Shown here in pieces: positions 9,253 through 20,645 of a stretch of DNA of 64,000 bases. Position 1 is the stretch's first letter. Every line of letters starts with the position of its first letter. The DNA is from Cymbomonas tetramitiformis (taxonomy: Eukaryota; Chlorophyta; Pyramimonadophyceae; Pyramimonadales; Pyramimonadaceae): contig LGRX02024778.1 in the NCBI GenBank assembly GCA_001247695.2, positions 1 to 64,000 of the forward strand, read 5' to 3'. The notes under the pieces were generated by a model, which saw nothing but the letters and a program-made list of their open reading frames with translations, did not search any database and had not been told where the DNA came from. A program made the translations under genes and the position numbers.

Positions 9253-9424
9253 TGATCGGAACCGTGACTCCGCTAGTAGCTAGGATGACGGTACAGTAGT
9301 ATTGTACTGTCAGTCATTACTTCGTATTATCCGGGTTTCCGAGATGCATGATAAAAGCACTCGGCCGGACTGTTTATGGGAGCTTAGCCAGTTTGTTTTA
9401 CCGAGCGGAACACCTGTTCCCGCA
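9253..9424 (+). repeat. Element B 3' LTR (about 172 bp)
   Basis: Starts TGATCGG and ends CCCGCA; the last 88 bp match 5639-5726. Its overall plan (GTGAC, a CAGTA-rich stretch, TTTCCGAGA, AGCTTAGCC, CA end) resembles the 170-bp LTR at 49767-49936. Confidence 0.65.
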
Positions 9425-9442
9425 AGCTATAATAGTGAAAAG

Positions 9443-9485
9443 CAGGGGGAGTATAGTATCTACTATACTGTTAATACTCCCCCTG
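9443..9485. repeat. Hairpin with 12-bp stem
   Basis: CAGGGGGAGTAT pairs with ATACTCCCCCTG around a short loop that is itself partly palindromic. It lies just outside the right end of element B. Role unknown. Confidence 0.6.
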
Positions 9486-9651
9486 TGAAAAGTCTCTGGC
9501 TTAGTAAGCGTTATTGGTTATATATAAACTTTAACTTAGAGCTCTTTGGTCTTAGCAATGACAATAATGACACGAGTGCAGATGCAGTTTCACGAGTAGA
9601 GTATAAAATCGCTACTTCATACTTAGTTACTTATGAGAAGTTCATGGTTTA

Positions 9652-10375
9652 GTGGCTACTTTGAAAACCATGGTTTTGGCCCGACTGTCATCACTGCGTT
9701 CACGGACACGATGGGCAGATCGTTCGATCCCACGCTTCTGTGCATTTTTTTGATCGTGTACCCAATAAGTAGCCTCCAAACCGTGGTTTCGCGATCGCGA
9801 AACCACAGTTTCGGTTTTCATGGTTTTCTCCAAAACCATGGTTTTGGAAAGGAATATTGTGTACACGTCCGCGACAGCCTGTCTGCCGACGTGTCCCATC
9901 ACGTAAGACAATTCTGAACCGTGGTTTCGCGAGACCACGGTTTGGGGGAACGTCAGCCATCGTCATCCAGATGCATAATGTGAAAATCGAATTTAGGAAA
10001 TCTGAAGATCGACTCGAACGCCCCGAGCTGATGAACGAAATCTGAAATCTGAAATCTGATGACCGAATGTCGAATTCAGATATCAATTCGACATTTGCTG
10101 ACATCGTGATGGCATGGTATCGCGAAACCACAGTTTCCAAACCGTGGTATCCCGAAACCACAGTTTCCAAAGCGTGGTTTCGCGAAACCACGCTTTTCAA
10201 ACCGTAGTTTCGCGAAACCATGGTTTGGGGGAACGTGACACGCGATCAGCATATCCCCCGCCACCCAGGCGCCACCAGGCGGAATATTCGGGGTAATATC
10301 GCGAAAAGCGTGGTTTCGCGAAACCACGGTTTGTAAACCATGGTTTCGCGATACCACGGTTCAATAAGTAGCCAC
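9652..10375. mobile_element. Palindrome-array DNA transposon, TA-flanked (724 bp)
   Basis: The ends GTGGCTACTT and its inverse are flanked by TA on both sides. The interior holds many copies of a motif built on ACCGTGGTTTCGCG and its inverse. An inverted copy of the flanking DNA at about 13525-13560 lacks the insert (GGTTTAGGCC), supporting insertion at TA. No transposase is present, so it is non-autonomous, of mariner-like or foldback type. Confidence 0.7.
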
Positions 10376-10616
10376 TAAGGCCTGTGCTACACCGAAACTT
10401 GGGAAAGCAAATGTGTTGATCGCAGTGATTTCATTGGCTCCTGTCGCGACTGTCATCCGGCGATGTCATGCGAGGTCATGCGAAGTCATTATTTGTGAAA
10501 TGCCAAAAAGCAAATAATCGTCCAACATTTGGGACCTGGACAACATTTGCACCATATGTCACCCAAATGTCGCCTGGGACAAATCCTGGATCATCAGATC
10601 AAAAAAACGGGAACGG

Positions 10617-10864
10617 TCATGGAAGCAGTGACTTCTGCCCCCCCTCTCCCAGGGGGGTCGGCAGCCCTGTTCTTGTGTCACCACTCGATCTGCGGTGTCA
10701 GGTTCAGGCTCCCAGCTCTCAGCTCTCAGCTCATAAAACACCTAAGTATTTTATTCGATCATCTTTTTGACTGCGAAACCCGTGTGAGCCACTGCTCAGC
10801 TTTCGTTGCCTGCGTTCATATATATATATATATTCACTATATATATATTTCACACTTCCCGTCA
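10617..10864 (+). repeat. Element A2 5' LTR
   Basis: Paired with 12903-13149. Contains a CT-rich/AG-rich inverted stretch (CCCCCCTCTCCCAGGGGGG) and a TATATA run near its 3' end that could position transcription. Confidence 0.8.
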
Positions 10865-10886
10865 GGTTATGGGTTACCACTAGCTG
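10865..10886 (+). promoter_or_regulatory. Element A2 primer-binding site
   Basis: GGTTATGGGTTACCAC directly after the LTR; matches the internal initiator tRNA-Met type used by the neighbouring families. Bases 10887-11120 are a non-coding leader. Confidence 0.6.
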
Positions 10887-11120
10887 GTGGTTTCTCACGT
10901 TCTTTTTAGCTTTCATTCGGATCCCGCGCAACGCGGTATACAGTGACGTAACGTCACTTCTCATCAAACCGGCCGGCAGGCGCGTACCGTTCCTCCGTGC
11001 CCTCCCCCGAAGTAGTGCTGCAACAGCACCCGCATTTCTTTATTTGAGCGTAACGCCCAATCTTGTCTTCGTGCGCAACGAACGTTTACGGCCACCATTT
11101 CCGACTACGTCTTACCAAAC

Positions 11121-12710
11121 ATGTCAGCAGCCGCCAACGCGCCTCTCGGCAGTCGGCTTCGGGCCGCCCGCGCAGCTAGCGGGGGGTCCCCCCATTCTAC
11201 CCCTGCTTCCAGTCAAAGCGGGGATGACGACCCCATCATTCGGATGTCCTCTTTGCGGAGCCGCCCAACACCGATTTCTCGGTCCGCGACCTCTGCTGAG
11301 TTTCATGCCAACAGCGATGTGTGGGTCTCTACTCCGGTTCGAGCCTCTCAACGTGAAGAATTCACGGACAAGCTCGACTTCGCCTTCTCCTATGGGGAGG
11401 AACTATCGAAACTACTTTGTGCCCACGGCTTTAAGCCCAAAATTGGCATTACCCTCGACACCCCCGAAGCTGAGTCCGACTTCGCGGTCCTCTTGGCCAA
11501 CATGTCTCACGTCTTTGGCCCTGTGTCCCGCGACGAGTTCCTGAAGCTTCTGGATCTGGACAACGAGTACGAGGTGTACCACTGGACCCTGAACGAGCTC
11601 ATCTACATCGTCCTCCCAACGGTTCTACGTGGTACTGCCTTGACCCTCTACGAGGAGTCTTCCCTCGTGCACCCCCATGACGGCCGCTGCGCATTGCAGC
11701 GGCTGCGTTACCACGTTGAGGGCATTGGGGACCCCGACCCTCATCGGTTTTGGGTTCGCCTTCGCGTTGTGGTCATCGACGAGACCATCGAGCCCGCCCC
11801 CCAGCTTGCGGTTTTCCGGATGCTTGCGGACAAGCACCGCAAGCTCAACCCGACCTACGCCGACCGCGACCTCGTCCAGGACCTGTACGCCGTCCTCCGC
11901 GCATCTGCCGCTTCCTCCCCTCACTTCGCGCCCCTTTACCTGGTGGTGCTCCGTGAGTTGGGCATGGGCAACCACTTCACGTACTCCTCCCTCGCCCTTC
12001 GCATCAGCAAGGTCTTCCGCGACGAGTTCCCGCTTGCGCGCAGGTCCGAGCCGGTGTCCGGTGGTGGTGGCTCAGCGGCTGGTGGTGGTGCCCGAGGCGG
12101 TGGTGGCGGGTCCCCTGGTGGCTCGGCTTATTCCTTCGGCTCGCGCCGTAGGGAGAAGCCCGTCGGCGATTGGAAGCCCGTCAAGGGCGTGCGTTACCTC
12201 CAATGGGAAGGGAAAGGTAACCCCTGCGTGACTTGCTTCCGCCTCTGGGCGGTGACCGACGCACACCTCGGCACTGCAGGTGTTTGCCCCTACTCGTGCA
12301 CCAAATCGTTTAACCCTGACCGTGTGCCACCGGATGCTCCACCCCCTCCCTCGAAGCCGCCACCTCTGTCCGCGTGGCCTCCATCCGCCGCTCCTGCCGC
12401 TCGTGCTCTGCAAGCGGAGCCGGAGCCGCAGGATGACACCGCGCCGCAGGGCCCTGCTGTCATGCACGTTCGTTCCATCGAGCCCGCTCCTGACTCGTAC
12501 GAGATGGACGGCGGGCCTGTCATCGGACTTGATGCTGGTGAGGCAGCGTGGGTACCTGGCGCCATGGCGCTGTCTGGTTACATTGACGAGGAGGACGACG
12601 CCGACTGGCCTGCTTTCCGCTCTGGCCCCGTCTACATCCCGCCCACGGCCCTCGACAAATCGGCCGTGACCGATCACGGCATTGCACCACCGTCTGGTGG
12701 TGCACCTTAG
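11121..12710 (+). CDS. Gag-like protein of element A2 (529 aa)
   Basis: Single uninterrupted ORF starting at the first ATG after the leader (11121). The N-terminus is low-complexity. A helical capsid-like core follows (about residues 70-300) with no obvious sequence likeness to the Gags of B or D, then a Gly-rich stretch (about 310-340), a Cys-x2-Cys ... His ... Cys-x3-Cys cluster (about 375-400) that may bind zinc or RNA, a Pro-rich linker, and an acidic C-terminus. It has no transmembrane segment, unlike B, C, D and H. Its role as Gag rests on position between LTRs and on this layout. Confidence 0.65.
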   Translation: MSAAANAPLGSRLRAARAASGGSPHSTPASSQSGDDDPIIRMSSLRSRPTPISRSATSAEFHANSDVWVSTPVRASQREEFTDKLDFAFSYGEELSKLLCAHGFKPKIGITLDTPEAESDFAVLLANMSHVFGPVSRDEFLKLLDLDNEYEVYHWTLNELIYIVLPTVLRGTALTLYEESSLVHPHDGRCALQRLRYHVEGIGDPDPHRFWVRLRVVVIDETIEPAPQLAVFRMLADKHRKLNPTYADRDLVQDLYAVLRASAASSPHFAPLYLVVLRELGMGNHFTYSSLALRISKVFRDEFPLARRSEPVSGGGGSAAGGGARGGGGGSPGGSAYSFGSRRREKPVGDWKPVKGVRYLQWEGKGNPCVTCFRLWAVTDAHLGTAGVCPYSCTKSFNPDRVPPDAPPPPSKPPPLSAWPPSAAPAARALQAEPEPQDDTAPQGPAVMHVRSIEPAPDSYEMDGGPVIGLDAGEAAWVPGAMALSGYIDEEDDADWPAFRSGPVYIPPTALDKSAVTDHGIAPPSGGAP

Positions 12711-12902
12711 AAAGAACATCGCACGTCACCTAGCCTTTTAGCTTAGCATCTTGCTTCGGGTTGCACCATCTACACCGTGCCGCTCTAGATTGACTCTGGG
12801 GAGCCCCAATGGGCCCGTAACAATTTGTGTTGCTAGGGTTTAGGGTGTGTTTGCTTGCTGTCTCCTTTGCCTGGCACCTCACCTCTTCGTGGTGAGGTGG
12901 TG

Positions 12903-13149
12903 TCATGGAAGCAGTGACTTTCTGCCCCCCCTCTCCCAGGGGGGTCGGCAGCCCTGTTCTTGTGTCACCACTCGATCTGCGGTGTCAGGTTCAGGCTCCC
13001 AGCTCTCAGCTCTCAGCTCATAAAACACCTAAGTATTTTATTCGATCATCTTTTTGACTGCGAAACCCGTGTGAGCCACTGCTCAGCTTTCGTTGCCTGC
13101 GTTCATATATATATATATTCACTATATATATATTTCACACTTCCCGTCA
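12903..13149 (+). repeat. Element A2 3' LTR
   Basis: Matches 10617-10864 apart from small length differences in C and AT runs. TSD AACGG follows at 13150. Confidence 0.8.
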
Positions 13150-13690
13150 AACGGTTCAGAGAGACCACCGGCTAGCTGGGGTGCGAAGATCGTGTATCGC
13201 TGGACTGAAATATGCTGCATGTTCCAATCACACTGTTCAAGATGGGGTCGTCTAGTTTTCGACGTGGAGTGTTCCACATGCTTCCGCTCGCTCGGAAAAT
13301 CAGAATTCTGCACATATCCTGCACATATCGCGCGTTTGCCCGAAATATTCCTTTTTAAGTCGTTTCGCACGTTCGATAAGGCGAATGTCGATTTTATTCT
13401 GATCGCGCGGACTGTGATTTATAGATTTAATAACTCGTCTGAAAATGATCGCCGGGTCATATGGAGACTGTATGACCCGGCGAAACGAATCTTATTTGCT
13501 TCTCGACAGTGTACCAAAATCCGGTGTAGCACAGGCCTAAACCATGAACTTCTCATTATTCGTTTATTATACCGTCAACTGCGAGATCATTTTTTACTAG
13601 GCCAGTCGATCTAAAGATCTCCACTAGGCCTGCGACCGAATATTTGACGTCATTTTGCGATCGGACGGCACTGGCACGATACGATTAGGG

Positions 13691-13818
13691 TGAATCTATA
13701 GATTGGTGTCAGGTTACCCGACTGTAGTCGGCGTCGGCAGTTTTTTGATCGCAGCACGCTGATTGGCTCGGACGACGTAGAGTCGACGGAAAGTCGATGA
13801 CACCAATCTATAGATTCA
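13691..13818. mobile_element. MITE with 22-bp terminal inverted repeats (128 bp)
   Basis: Starts TGAATCTATAGATTGGTGTCA and ends with its exact inverse. No coding capacity; the target duplication is not clear. It lies between element A2 and the aldo-keto reductase gene. Confidence 0.6.
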
Positions 13819-14143
13819 CACACAGACCTGCGTTGTCACAACGTGTCATGTCATCGTCTCGCTTGCCAACGAGCCGGAGCGGAGGATAAATTAAAACCTA
13901 AACGCTAAAGCGAAGTGGAGAAATTTAGCGAACGGCTGTAGGGAGTTGGCACGTAAAGTATAGTGACACTCTATTCATACTGATACTCGTAAACAAGAGA
14001 CATCGCCATTCCAATAGAAGTGCACCTAGCGCTTGCTATCAGCTACCCGCGCTTTGCTAGCACGCGAGCGCCACGTGCCTTGCTTATAAGCACATTCGAA
14101 TTGATCAGAAGGAGAGATATCTAATTTTAGTATCACATAGCCC

Positions 14144-17100
14144 ATGCCAAAGATGACCTCTACGCTGGTCAAGTTACGCAATGGAGTCGATATGCCGCGC
14201 TTAGGACGTGAGTAAACTCCCCTGGGCCGTTTAAGAACGAGGTTGGGGGAAGCAATCTTGCGTCCCTTGTCCTGATGTTTTTCCATTTGCGTCTACCTGC
14301 ACGCTTCGATCCGTTTCCACATATCGCTGTTGTTCGGATATGAAAACCGATATGTATATGAAAGCGCGCGCCTTGATGGCCTTTTGGCAATTGAAGAGAG
14401 TGACTTGCGCTCACCACCACTTTGGGTTTACAATCAGCAGTCGGGACACACAAGGCACAGGGGACGGACGTGATCAATGCTGTACGCTGGGCACTCGAGT
14501 CTGGATACAAGCATATTGGTACGGACAGCTTTCTCACTTGTAGGTGTATAGAAATCAGCTGTTAACTTAAGAAAGCTATAGGGCCGCACACCTCTTGCAA
14601 GGAAGCAGGTAGCGCAACTACATAGCAACTGGCTTTGAGGAGCCCGTTAAGATATATCTGGAGTCCTTAATTTCGCGGACAGCCGTGGTGCAAACTAGGT
14701 TCATGGACTTGTGGAAGCGATATCTACGGCCAAACATAGTGATGTGCTGCAGAGTGCATGGAGTTCTTGCCCTGACTGCGCTAGCACAATTCCTTTCGAT
14801 TGCCTGTTTTGTATTTACTTTAGGTGTTCGTGGACTTTTGCATGAGAGACGTGGGGCTCGGGGGCGTGCGGTTATTTATCTCAGACACAGCCACAATTTA
14901 CAAGGTGAAATCGGCTGGAAGATTTTCTCGTATTCCTTCCGTTCACTTTTATATCGTTAAATTTTATGAGGTCAATTTTTCTGCATTTTTTATCCACTAG
15001 TTCCTTGGATTTGAGATCCCCACGGTAGCTCCCAGCGTTCATCACCACATTTTTAGCCTCCAGCGGCATGACTAAACGTATAAGGGTTGCCTGGATCTGA
15101 TAAAACAACCGCACGTGTGGCGCGCCCAGAACGAGGGCGACATTGCCGCGGCTCTTGGAGACGAAGTGGCGCGTGACCAAATCTTCATAACCACAAAGAT
15201 CTCGCCATATGAGCAAGGGTATTGCTTCGAGAAGGCTCGAACATCGCTTTCATATAAAAAGCGCCAACCCACACTTGTGTGCTTACTTTGCAAATGATGC
15301 TCGAAAGGAATTCGACTGGTGTTGCACATCCATGAAACATGTGCAAGCGCTCCAAAACATCGGGTGTCATACCTGAGTACGCCTTCGGGATATGCAGTTG
15401 ATATCCGGTCAGCTCAACGAAGTCACTGCGCGTTCCTTGCTGCTGCTTGCACGCGATGGAGCTGCAGGAAGCAGGTTTGCCGCGGGGCTTCCTCCTTCGG
15501 GTCGCGGCCGGAGTCAGATACACCACAGGATGGCGGCTGCCTTTTTCGGGTCGCCCAACTGTCTTGCGAGGGACCCTGTCTACGGCGAGTCCATGTTCCT
15601 CCTATGACGTACCGCGGAAACGGTTCGATAAGTCAACTGATATTTTCTTGAGAGCAGCCGTTAGAAAAAGCTTCGGGAAACCTCGAGAGTTCGAGAGGTG
15701 AACAAGAGACGGTCCATCGCGATCTCTGTCACCGGCTGTTGCGAAGGCCCCCGGCAGCCGAGGCCACGCCGATGTAACCGGCTGCTGTGAAGGCCCCCGG
15801 CAGCCGAGGTCCGAGCCAGAAGCCCGGAACGTCTGAGCAGCCTTTACAGCTGGTCCATGGGAGGCAGAACACGCGTGAAGGTCGCATGCAGGTATGACAA
15901 AGCGATGGCTGCCGCTGCCGAATCGCTCGATCGTCTACAAGTAGACCATGTTGACTGTATGCTCGTGGTGCGATGCACTCACACGCCCGGCCCATATCGT
16001 AACCTTCTGAATAATCGCATCTAGGTTCCACTGGGTGCCCGTTGAAGGTATGCTCTCGTCCGCTGCAGCGAGGAGAGCTTGTCCCCTGCCAGCGGCAAGC
16101 TGACGTGGAGACCAGGACACACAGCTTGGCCGAGAGGCTGCCTGAGAGCCAGCGTCCAATAGGTGAAGGCTTCGCGGCTGACTGTTCGTGGGATGCGATT
16201 AGGGTTTTAGGGTTTTAGGGGAGCACTTTAGGGTCAAGGGCTCAGTGTGACTTCAGCTGGTTCTCACCGTGTTTAAAGGTAAGCGATTTGGGACCTCCTT
16301 GGCTGCTTCGTCAATCCAGCTGTAAGTGTGTGGCTGACAAGGCAGCTGTTCTGCAGAAGGCTGGGGGGATGATGACAAGGCAGCTGTTCTACAGAAGGCT
16401 GGGGGGATGATGACAAGGGGCGATCTCGGGGTTGTCAATCGTACGTGCAGCACTGGCCTGGCGTAGCGCGCACGAAGCTGGATGCAGCGAAGAATAAGGA
16501 AGGGCGAAAAGGCACGTGGCACGCCCTGGAGGACCTGCACGCCGCAGGGAAGTGCAGAGCCATAGGGGTCAGGTCAGCCACGGGGCGCGCATTCCAACTC
16601 CCCCCCAAGTGCAACGTCACACAACATCCTACATGTATGCGCGATCGGCTCAGCTTTTGGCTCGGTCCACGTGTCACTGGGCAGATATTTCCCCGGATTA
16701 TGATACCTGGAGGCTTTGCAGTGTTGGACACACTGCATGGACTTTTATTCACGGTATTGTGCATTTCGTGTGGCATGAGTGATGGGACGCCGAGCGAGAT
16801 CGGGTTGCGATATGCTTGATGCGGTGGATGGGCCATCGGGTGCTCGTCGCATCTCTGAGTATATGCTCAGCAAAGGGCTTTGTCGTGGGCGTTCGAGGCG
16901 AGATCTGCGTGCGGTTTTTCGCATGGAGTCTCCTGTGCGCCCTCGACGAGGTTGCAACGAGTTCTCAAGGTGTTGTGTCCAGCAAACGGCGGCGGTGCGC
17001 TTAACGCGGCTGATGCGCGGCTGATGCGCGGCTGATGCGCCGCTTCAGACCGCTACGAATGGCACCATCGCTGTGGTCATTAGAGAACCCGGCATCGTGA

Positions 17101-18408
17101 ATTCCCCCACCTCGGTTTGATGTTTAGGGACTGCTTATTTGTAGTGCGGTGGGTTGGTTGGTACAGTGGTATGAGTGACCATGTATTGGCGTTTCAAAGT
17201 GAATTAGACGGCCATCGCAGCATTTAAGTTCAGCAAGGTGCATAGCATTGCGATATTTGTAAGCACGCTCTGGCCTGAATTATGGTCCTTGGCACCCAAA
17301 TGTCTTTACGGTTGCGCCAGAGCGGCTCTCTCGGCAATGCCACGCTGTGCTTCGATCGGGATTGTCTTTTTCCTTCAATTTCTGCACTGACAATAGGTTT
17401 TTGCCAGGTGAGGGCACTCGACTGGCCACTGAGCCACCGCTGAAAAAAACAAAATGCCGGATGAGAGTCGGCGTGTCACTGAGCCAAGTGCTGGATGACT
17501 GGACGGGGCAATGGCAGCAACTACACGGCAGCTCACCTAGAGGATATGAAGGAGTACTGCAACATCCTTCCTATGGTGAATCAGGTGGAGAGCCTATGCT
17601 CACCCGGGTCTTAAAGGCATGCGCGGGCAGCAACAATCCTCAGAGCGCTCTCTAGCTGCCCACATGTCTAACTCGCACACACTGTGGTGCAGGTTGAGAT
17701 GCACCCCTTCCTGCCGCAGACGACCCTGCGACGCACCTGTGCAGAGATGGGAGTACAAGTGGTCGCATACTCTCCTTTGGGCACAGGTGTTGTGTGAATT
17801 CTTCTCCGGTCATGGCCTGAGCTTGAATATGGGGTACTCATACATGTGCTCGTGCGCCAAGCGAGGATGCCGAGATTTAGATGCCTCGGAATCTCCATAT
17901 GCAGCTCCAAGAGCCTGCATTTGGAAGTGGGGAATTGGCAAACAAAGGAAGCTCACATGTTTGAAGTTAGAATTTGCATCAAAGGTTTTGTCATGCGGAC
18001 TCGATGTAACTATCCTGCATCGCGATGTCAAGGAGCCTGCCTTTTATATTCAGCACAAGCATCATCGTGCAGGCCTCAGCCACATCCGCAACATGCCTCC
18101 TGTTGGGGCTAATTCGTCACGCGTTTGGATAAAAGAGGGTTGTATTCGGGGAACATGATGCAGGCGAGCTACTGTCGAATCCGGTTGTTCAACAAATTGC
18201 GAAGGACACCGGTCGTGAGAGTTCCCAGGTGCTCTTGCGTTGGGCTCTGCAGCACGATGTGAGCGTCATTCCCAAGTCGGTTAATAGAGATAGAATTCAC
18301 AGCAATGCGGCGCTACATGACTTTTGCCTTAGTGCTGAGCACATGGGAATGCTGGATGCACTAGAGTGCGATCACCATTTCTGTTGGGACTCACAAAGCA
18401 TCGCCTAA
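14144..18408 (+). CDS. Aldo-keto reductase, nine exons (284 aa)
   Basis: NAD(P)H-dependent oxidoreductase of the AKR superfamily, acting on carbonyl compounds; the substrate cannot be told. Exons: 14144-14207, 14441-14518, 14885-14904, 15130-15218, 15892-15967, 16451-16572, 17518-17584, 17693-17786, 18164-18408. All introns are GT-AG, all phases agree, and the total of 855 nt ends in TAA. The catalytic tetrad is present: Asp at the exon 2/3 junction (HID-T-A), Tyr in exon 3, Lys in exon 4 (TTK), His in exon 6 (HWPG). AYSPLG and the IPKS cofactor motif are in exons 8 and 9. Exon 3 is a 20-nt microexon carrying Asp (in part) and Tyr. Length is normal for the family. Cytosolic location is likely, since no targeting peptide is seen. 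Confidence 0.92.
15731..15813. repeat. Short tandem duplication in AKR intron
   Basis: Two copies of a segment with the core GGCCCCCGGCAGCCGAGG about 47 bp apart. A second duplication of about 41 bp lies at 16337-16420. Both are intronic. Confidence 0.6.
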
Positions 18409-19612
18409 AGATATGTTGGGTCCGATGATGCTGTAGTTGCAAAACTCCGTGGGGCCTTGGTGTATTTTTTAGCCTAATCATTTTATATCAGGGACATGAT
18501 GGAAATGCGTGTCCAAAATGCATGACGACTGACAAATTTCACTGGCCGTAGTCGCCCAGTGACGAGTGTTGACCACGGATGCATTAATTCGCATTAACTC
18601 ATGACCTCCAAGTGTCTTGCATCTCAGCGTACAATACATATTGTATTTAACCTCTGCCATGCATGTAGCATCGATCTCGTGCACGCTCATGAGCAATGAT
18701 ATGCGATATTGCAGTTGTGATTACATCGTAAATAACATGGCATCAGGAGGTACCGTCTCAACAGTTGAGAGTGATCTGCACATCGAACTCGAATCGTGAT
18801 ATCGGGTGGCTATCGAGCATGCCTGCATCCGGTTTAGGGAAATATTTGTAGACGATATGGGGCCTTAAAGAATAAGGGTTGCAAGAAGTACATGTGCACA
18901 GGTTGTGAAGCCATCTACACATATTATTCGATCCAGTGCTTCGCTTGTGCGAAAAGAAGATACTCATGGGAAATGTGTGCAATTCCAGCATACAATATTG
19001 ATACAACGATATGCATGCCCCCCATACACTGGATTCTATCATCAAAGTATATATATACTACTATGTACTATTTAGTATATATATATATATGACCGATGGG
19101 CTTAATCCAACGAACAGCTACACATTTTTATACGCATAGAGCGATATATCGTTCAGCGGGTTCCTCGAAAAGTCGGGTATATTATTTCTGCGGATTTGTT
19201 GGCGTAATGACGTTTCGTTGCATGCATATGAAGGAGCGTTAACTTTGCAACGTCGTTGTGGGAGCTTCGAAGTGCAAGGAAAGGATTTCAAGGTGTCGCT
19301 TTATGCACGGTTTGATGTTGCAAGCTACCACCCCGCATCTACGTTCCTTGTCGTGCATTCGCGCATTTTCTCCTAGTTTCCTTGCTCGGATTGAGCGATG
19401 AACCCTAGTATTTTGATAAATATGCATGTCGACTCATGCAAATTGACAAATCATGCATAGACAACACTTAACCAAGGGTACTCCAGGTCCGCGTGGGGTA
19501 CCTCAGACAGCCTTCCAACGTCAATAACAATGTGGCGTTCGGAGGATATTCATTCTCCGTCGGATGTAAGAGCAACTTTAATTGTGCAATGTCGAGGACT
19601 CGTCCCAAGTGT
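18409..19612. other. Intergenic, no gene recognised
   Basis: Only short frames and a TATATA run (19062-19090). No conserved domain or repeat with a partner in the window was seen. Confidence 0.5.
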
Positions 19613-19832
19613 TAGCATTTAGGGTTTAATGTAGTATGCGCGTAGGCAAATGCCATATATGGTAGTATGCGCGTAGGCAAATGATTTTAATGGGAGTCTG
19701 CGCGTAGGCAAATGATTTTAATGGTATTTTGTCCGTAGGCAAATGACGAGTTAATGGCAGTTTGCTGTATGCAACTGGTAGTGTGTATGCAGAGTTGCAG
19801 ACCGTGTGCACGACGCTTAACCCTTCATAATA

Positions 19833-20025
19833 TGTTAGATATATAGCTCTGGCACTATATATCGGGTTTACTCTAAGTGGTAACATACAAGAGTGATTGA
19901 TAAAACGGATAAACGAATATAATAGTCTCGACCTAGGGATCTGACACCGAGTACTGTGCGAGTACTGGCACAGACCTTTGGCAGTCTGGTGACCCCCTGC
20001 GGGTGGTGACACACAGACTCTAGCA
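19833..20025 (-). repeat. Element H 3' LTR
   Basis: Same sequence as 24812-25014 except for 4-bp, 7-bp and 1-bp indels. Preceded on the minus strand by the purine tract CAGGGTGGTG. Confidence 0.8.
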
Positions 20026-20075
20026 CACCACCCTGTGACAGAACATAGTACGGAGCACGGGTGCCAGACTAGGTA

Positions 20076-20422
20076 CAGTAATACCTCACTTTTAAGAGAA
20101 TCGACGATAAGAGACCAGCCAGCGTTTGGGGGGGTCGCGTTTTTTACGATGACCCTGAGCCTTTTCAAATCGTTAAGAGAATGGGTCCAAATAAGAGAAC
20201 GGGAGCTGGCTAGATGAGGAAATATGGTTGGGAAACCATGTTAAACCATGTATTAAATATGGTATGGTCGCAAATAAGGAACAAACCTGGCTATCGCTGA
20301 CCTTATTGGATCGCGCTTCGTTAAGCGCCGCTGGCGTGTTGGGGGGCGGGGGGGGGTTCACTTTTTTCCGATGAGGCTGGCTGACCGCATATCCCTGTTC
20401 TCTTAAATATGCAGTATTACTG
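20076..20422. mobile_element. Mariner/pogo-type MITE in element H (347 bp)
   Basis: The ends CAGTAATAC...TTTAAGAGAA and the inverse are flanked by TA at 20074-20075 and 20423-20424. The CAGT start and TA target fit Tc1/mariner or pogo families. Internally it has G runs at 20340-20356 and no ORF. Confidence 0.65.
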
Positions 20423-20645
20423 TAAGAACAAAGTCCAAAACAACAAACAGCTCTAGGTCGGAAACATATATATAGGGAGGCGTGTGTTTTCTGCCAGGGC
20501 TGTCCCATCCTAGGAAGCTGCTAGGAAATTGCAACCTGCTAAAGTCCTACAGCACATCCCAAACTGCATCTAGCCACTTTCAAAGTGGTCCACGAGAGTG
20601 CAGAGTTCACCAGAGTTGAAGAAGTCCTTGTTGTCAACGATAAGG

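Larger units (their letters stand above)
5639..9424 (+). mobile_element. Element B: gag-only LTR retrotransposon with nested TRIM
   Basis: An 88-bp LTR piece (5639-5726) is repeated near-identically at 9337-9424, and between them lie a primer-binding site, a long Gag-like ORF and a 3' untranslated region. No pol is present. The upstream half of the 5' LTR is missing because the copia element abuts it. The 3' untranslated region (about 9190-9250) is shared with element C near 49700-49765. A 703-bp TRIM sits in it at 8358-9060; the related element D lacks that insert at the same place (52600-52625). Confidence 0.75.
10617..13149 (+). mobile_element. Element A2: intact gag-only LTR retrotransposon
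   Basis: LTRs of 248 and 247 bp (10617-10864, 12903-13149) start TCATGG, end GTCA and differ slightly, including an AT-repeat length change. A perfect 5-bp TSD, AACGG, flanks it (10612-10616, 13150-13154). The primer-binding site begins at 10865, one Gag ORF fills the inside, and the purine tract GTGAGGTGGTG precedes the 3' LTR. With no pol, it is an apparently recent non-autonomous element. Confidence 0.85.

Noticed and set aside
9780..10370. CRISPR-like palindromic repeats
   Set aside because: Repeats occur in both orientations with irregular spacing inside a TA-flanked element.
16199..16221. Telomere or telomere fusion
   Set aside because: Only two to three TTTTAGGG units inside an AKR intron.
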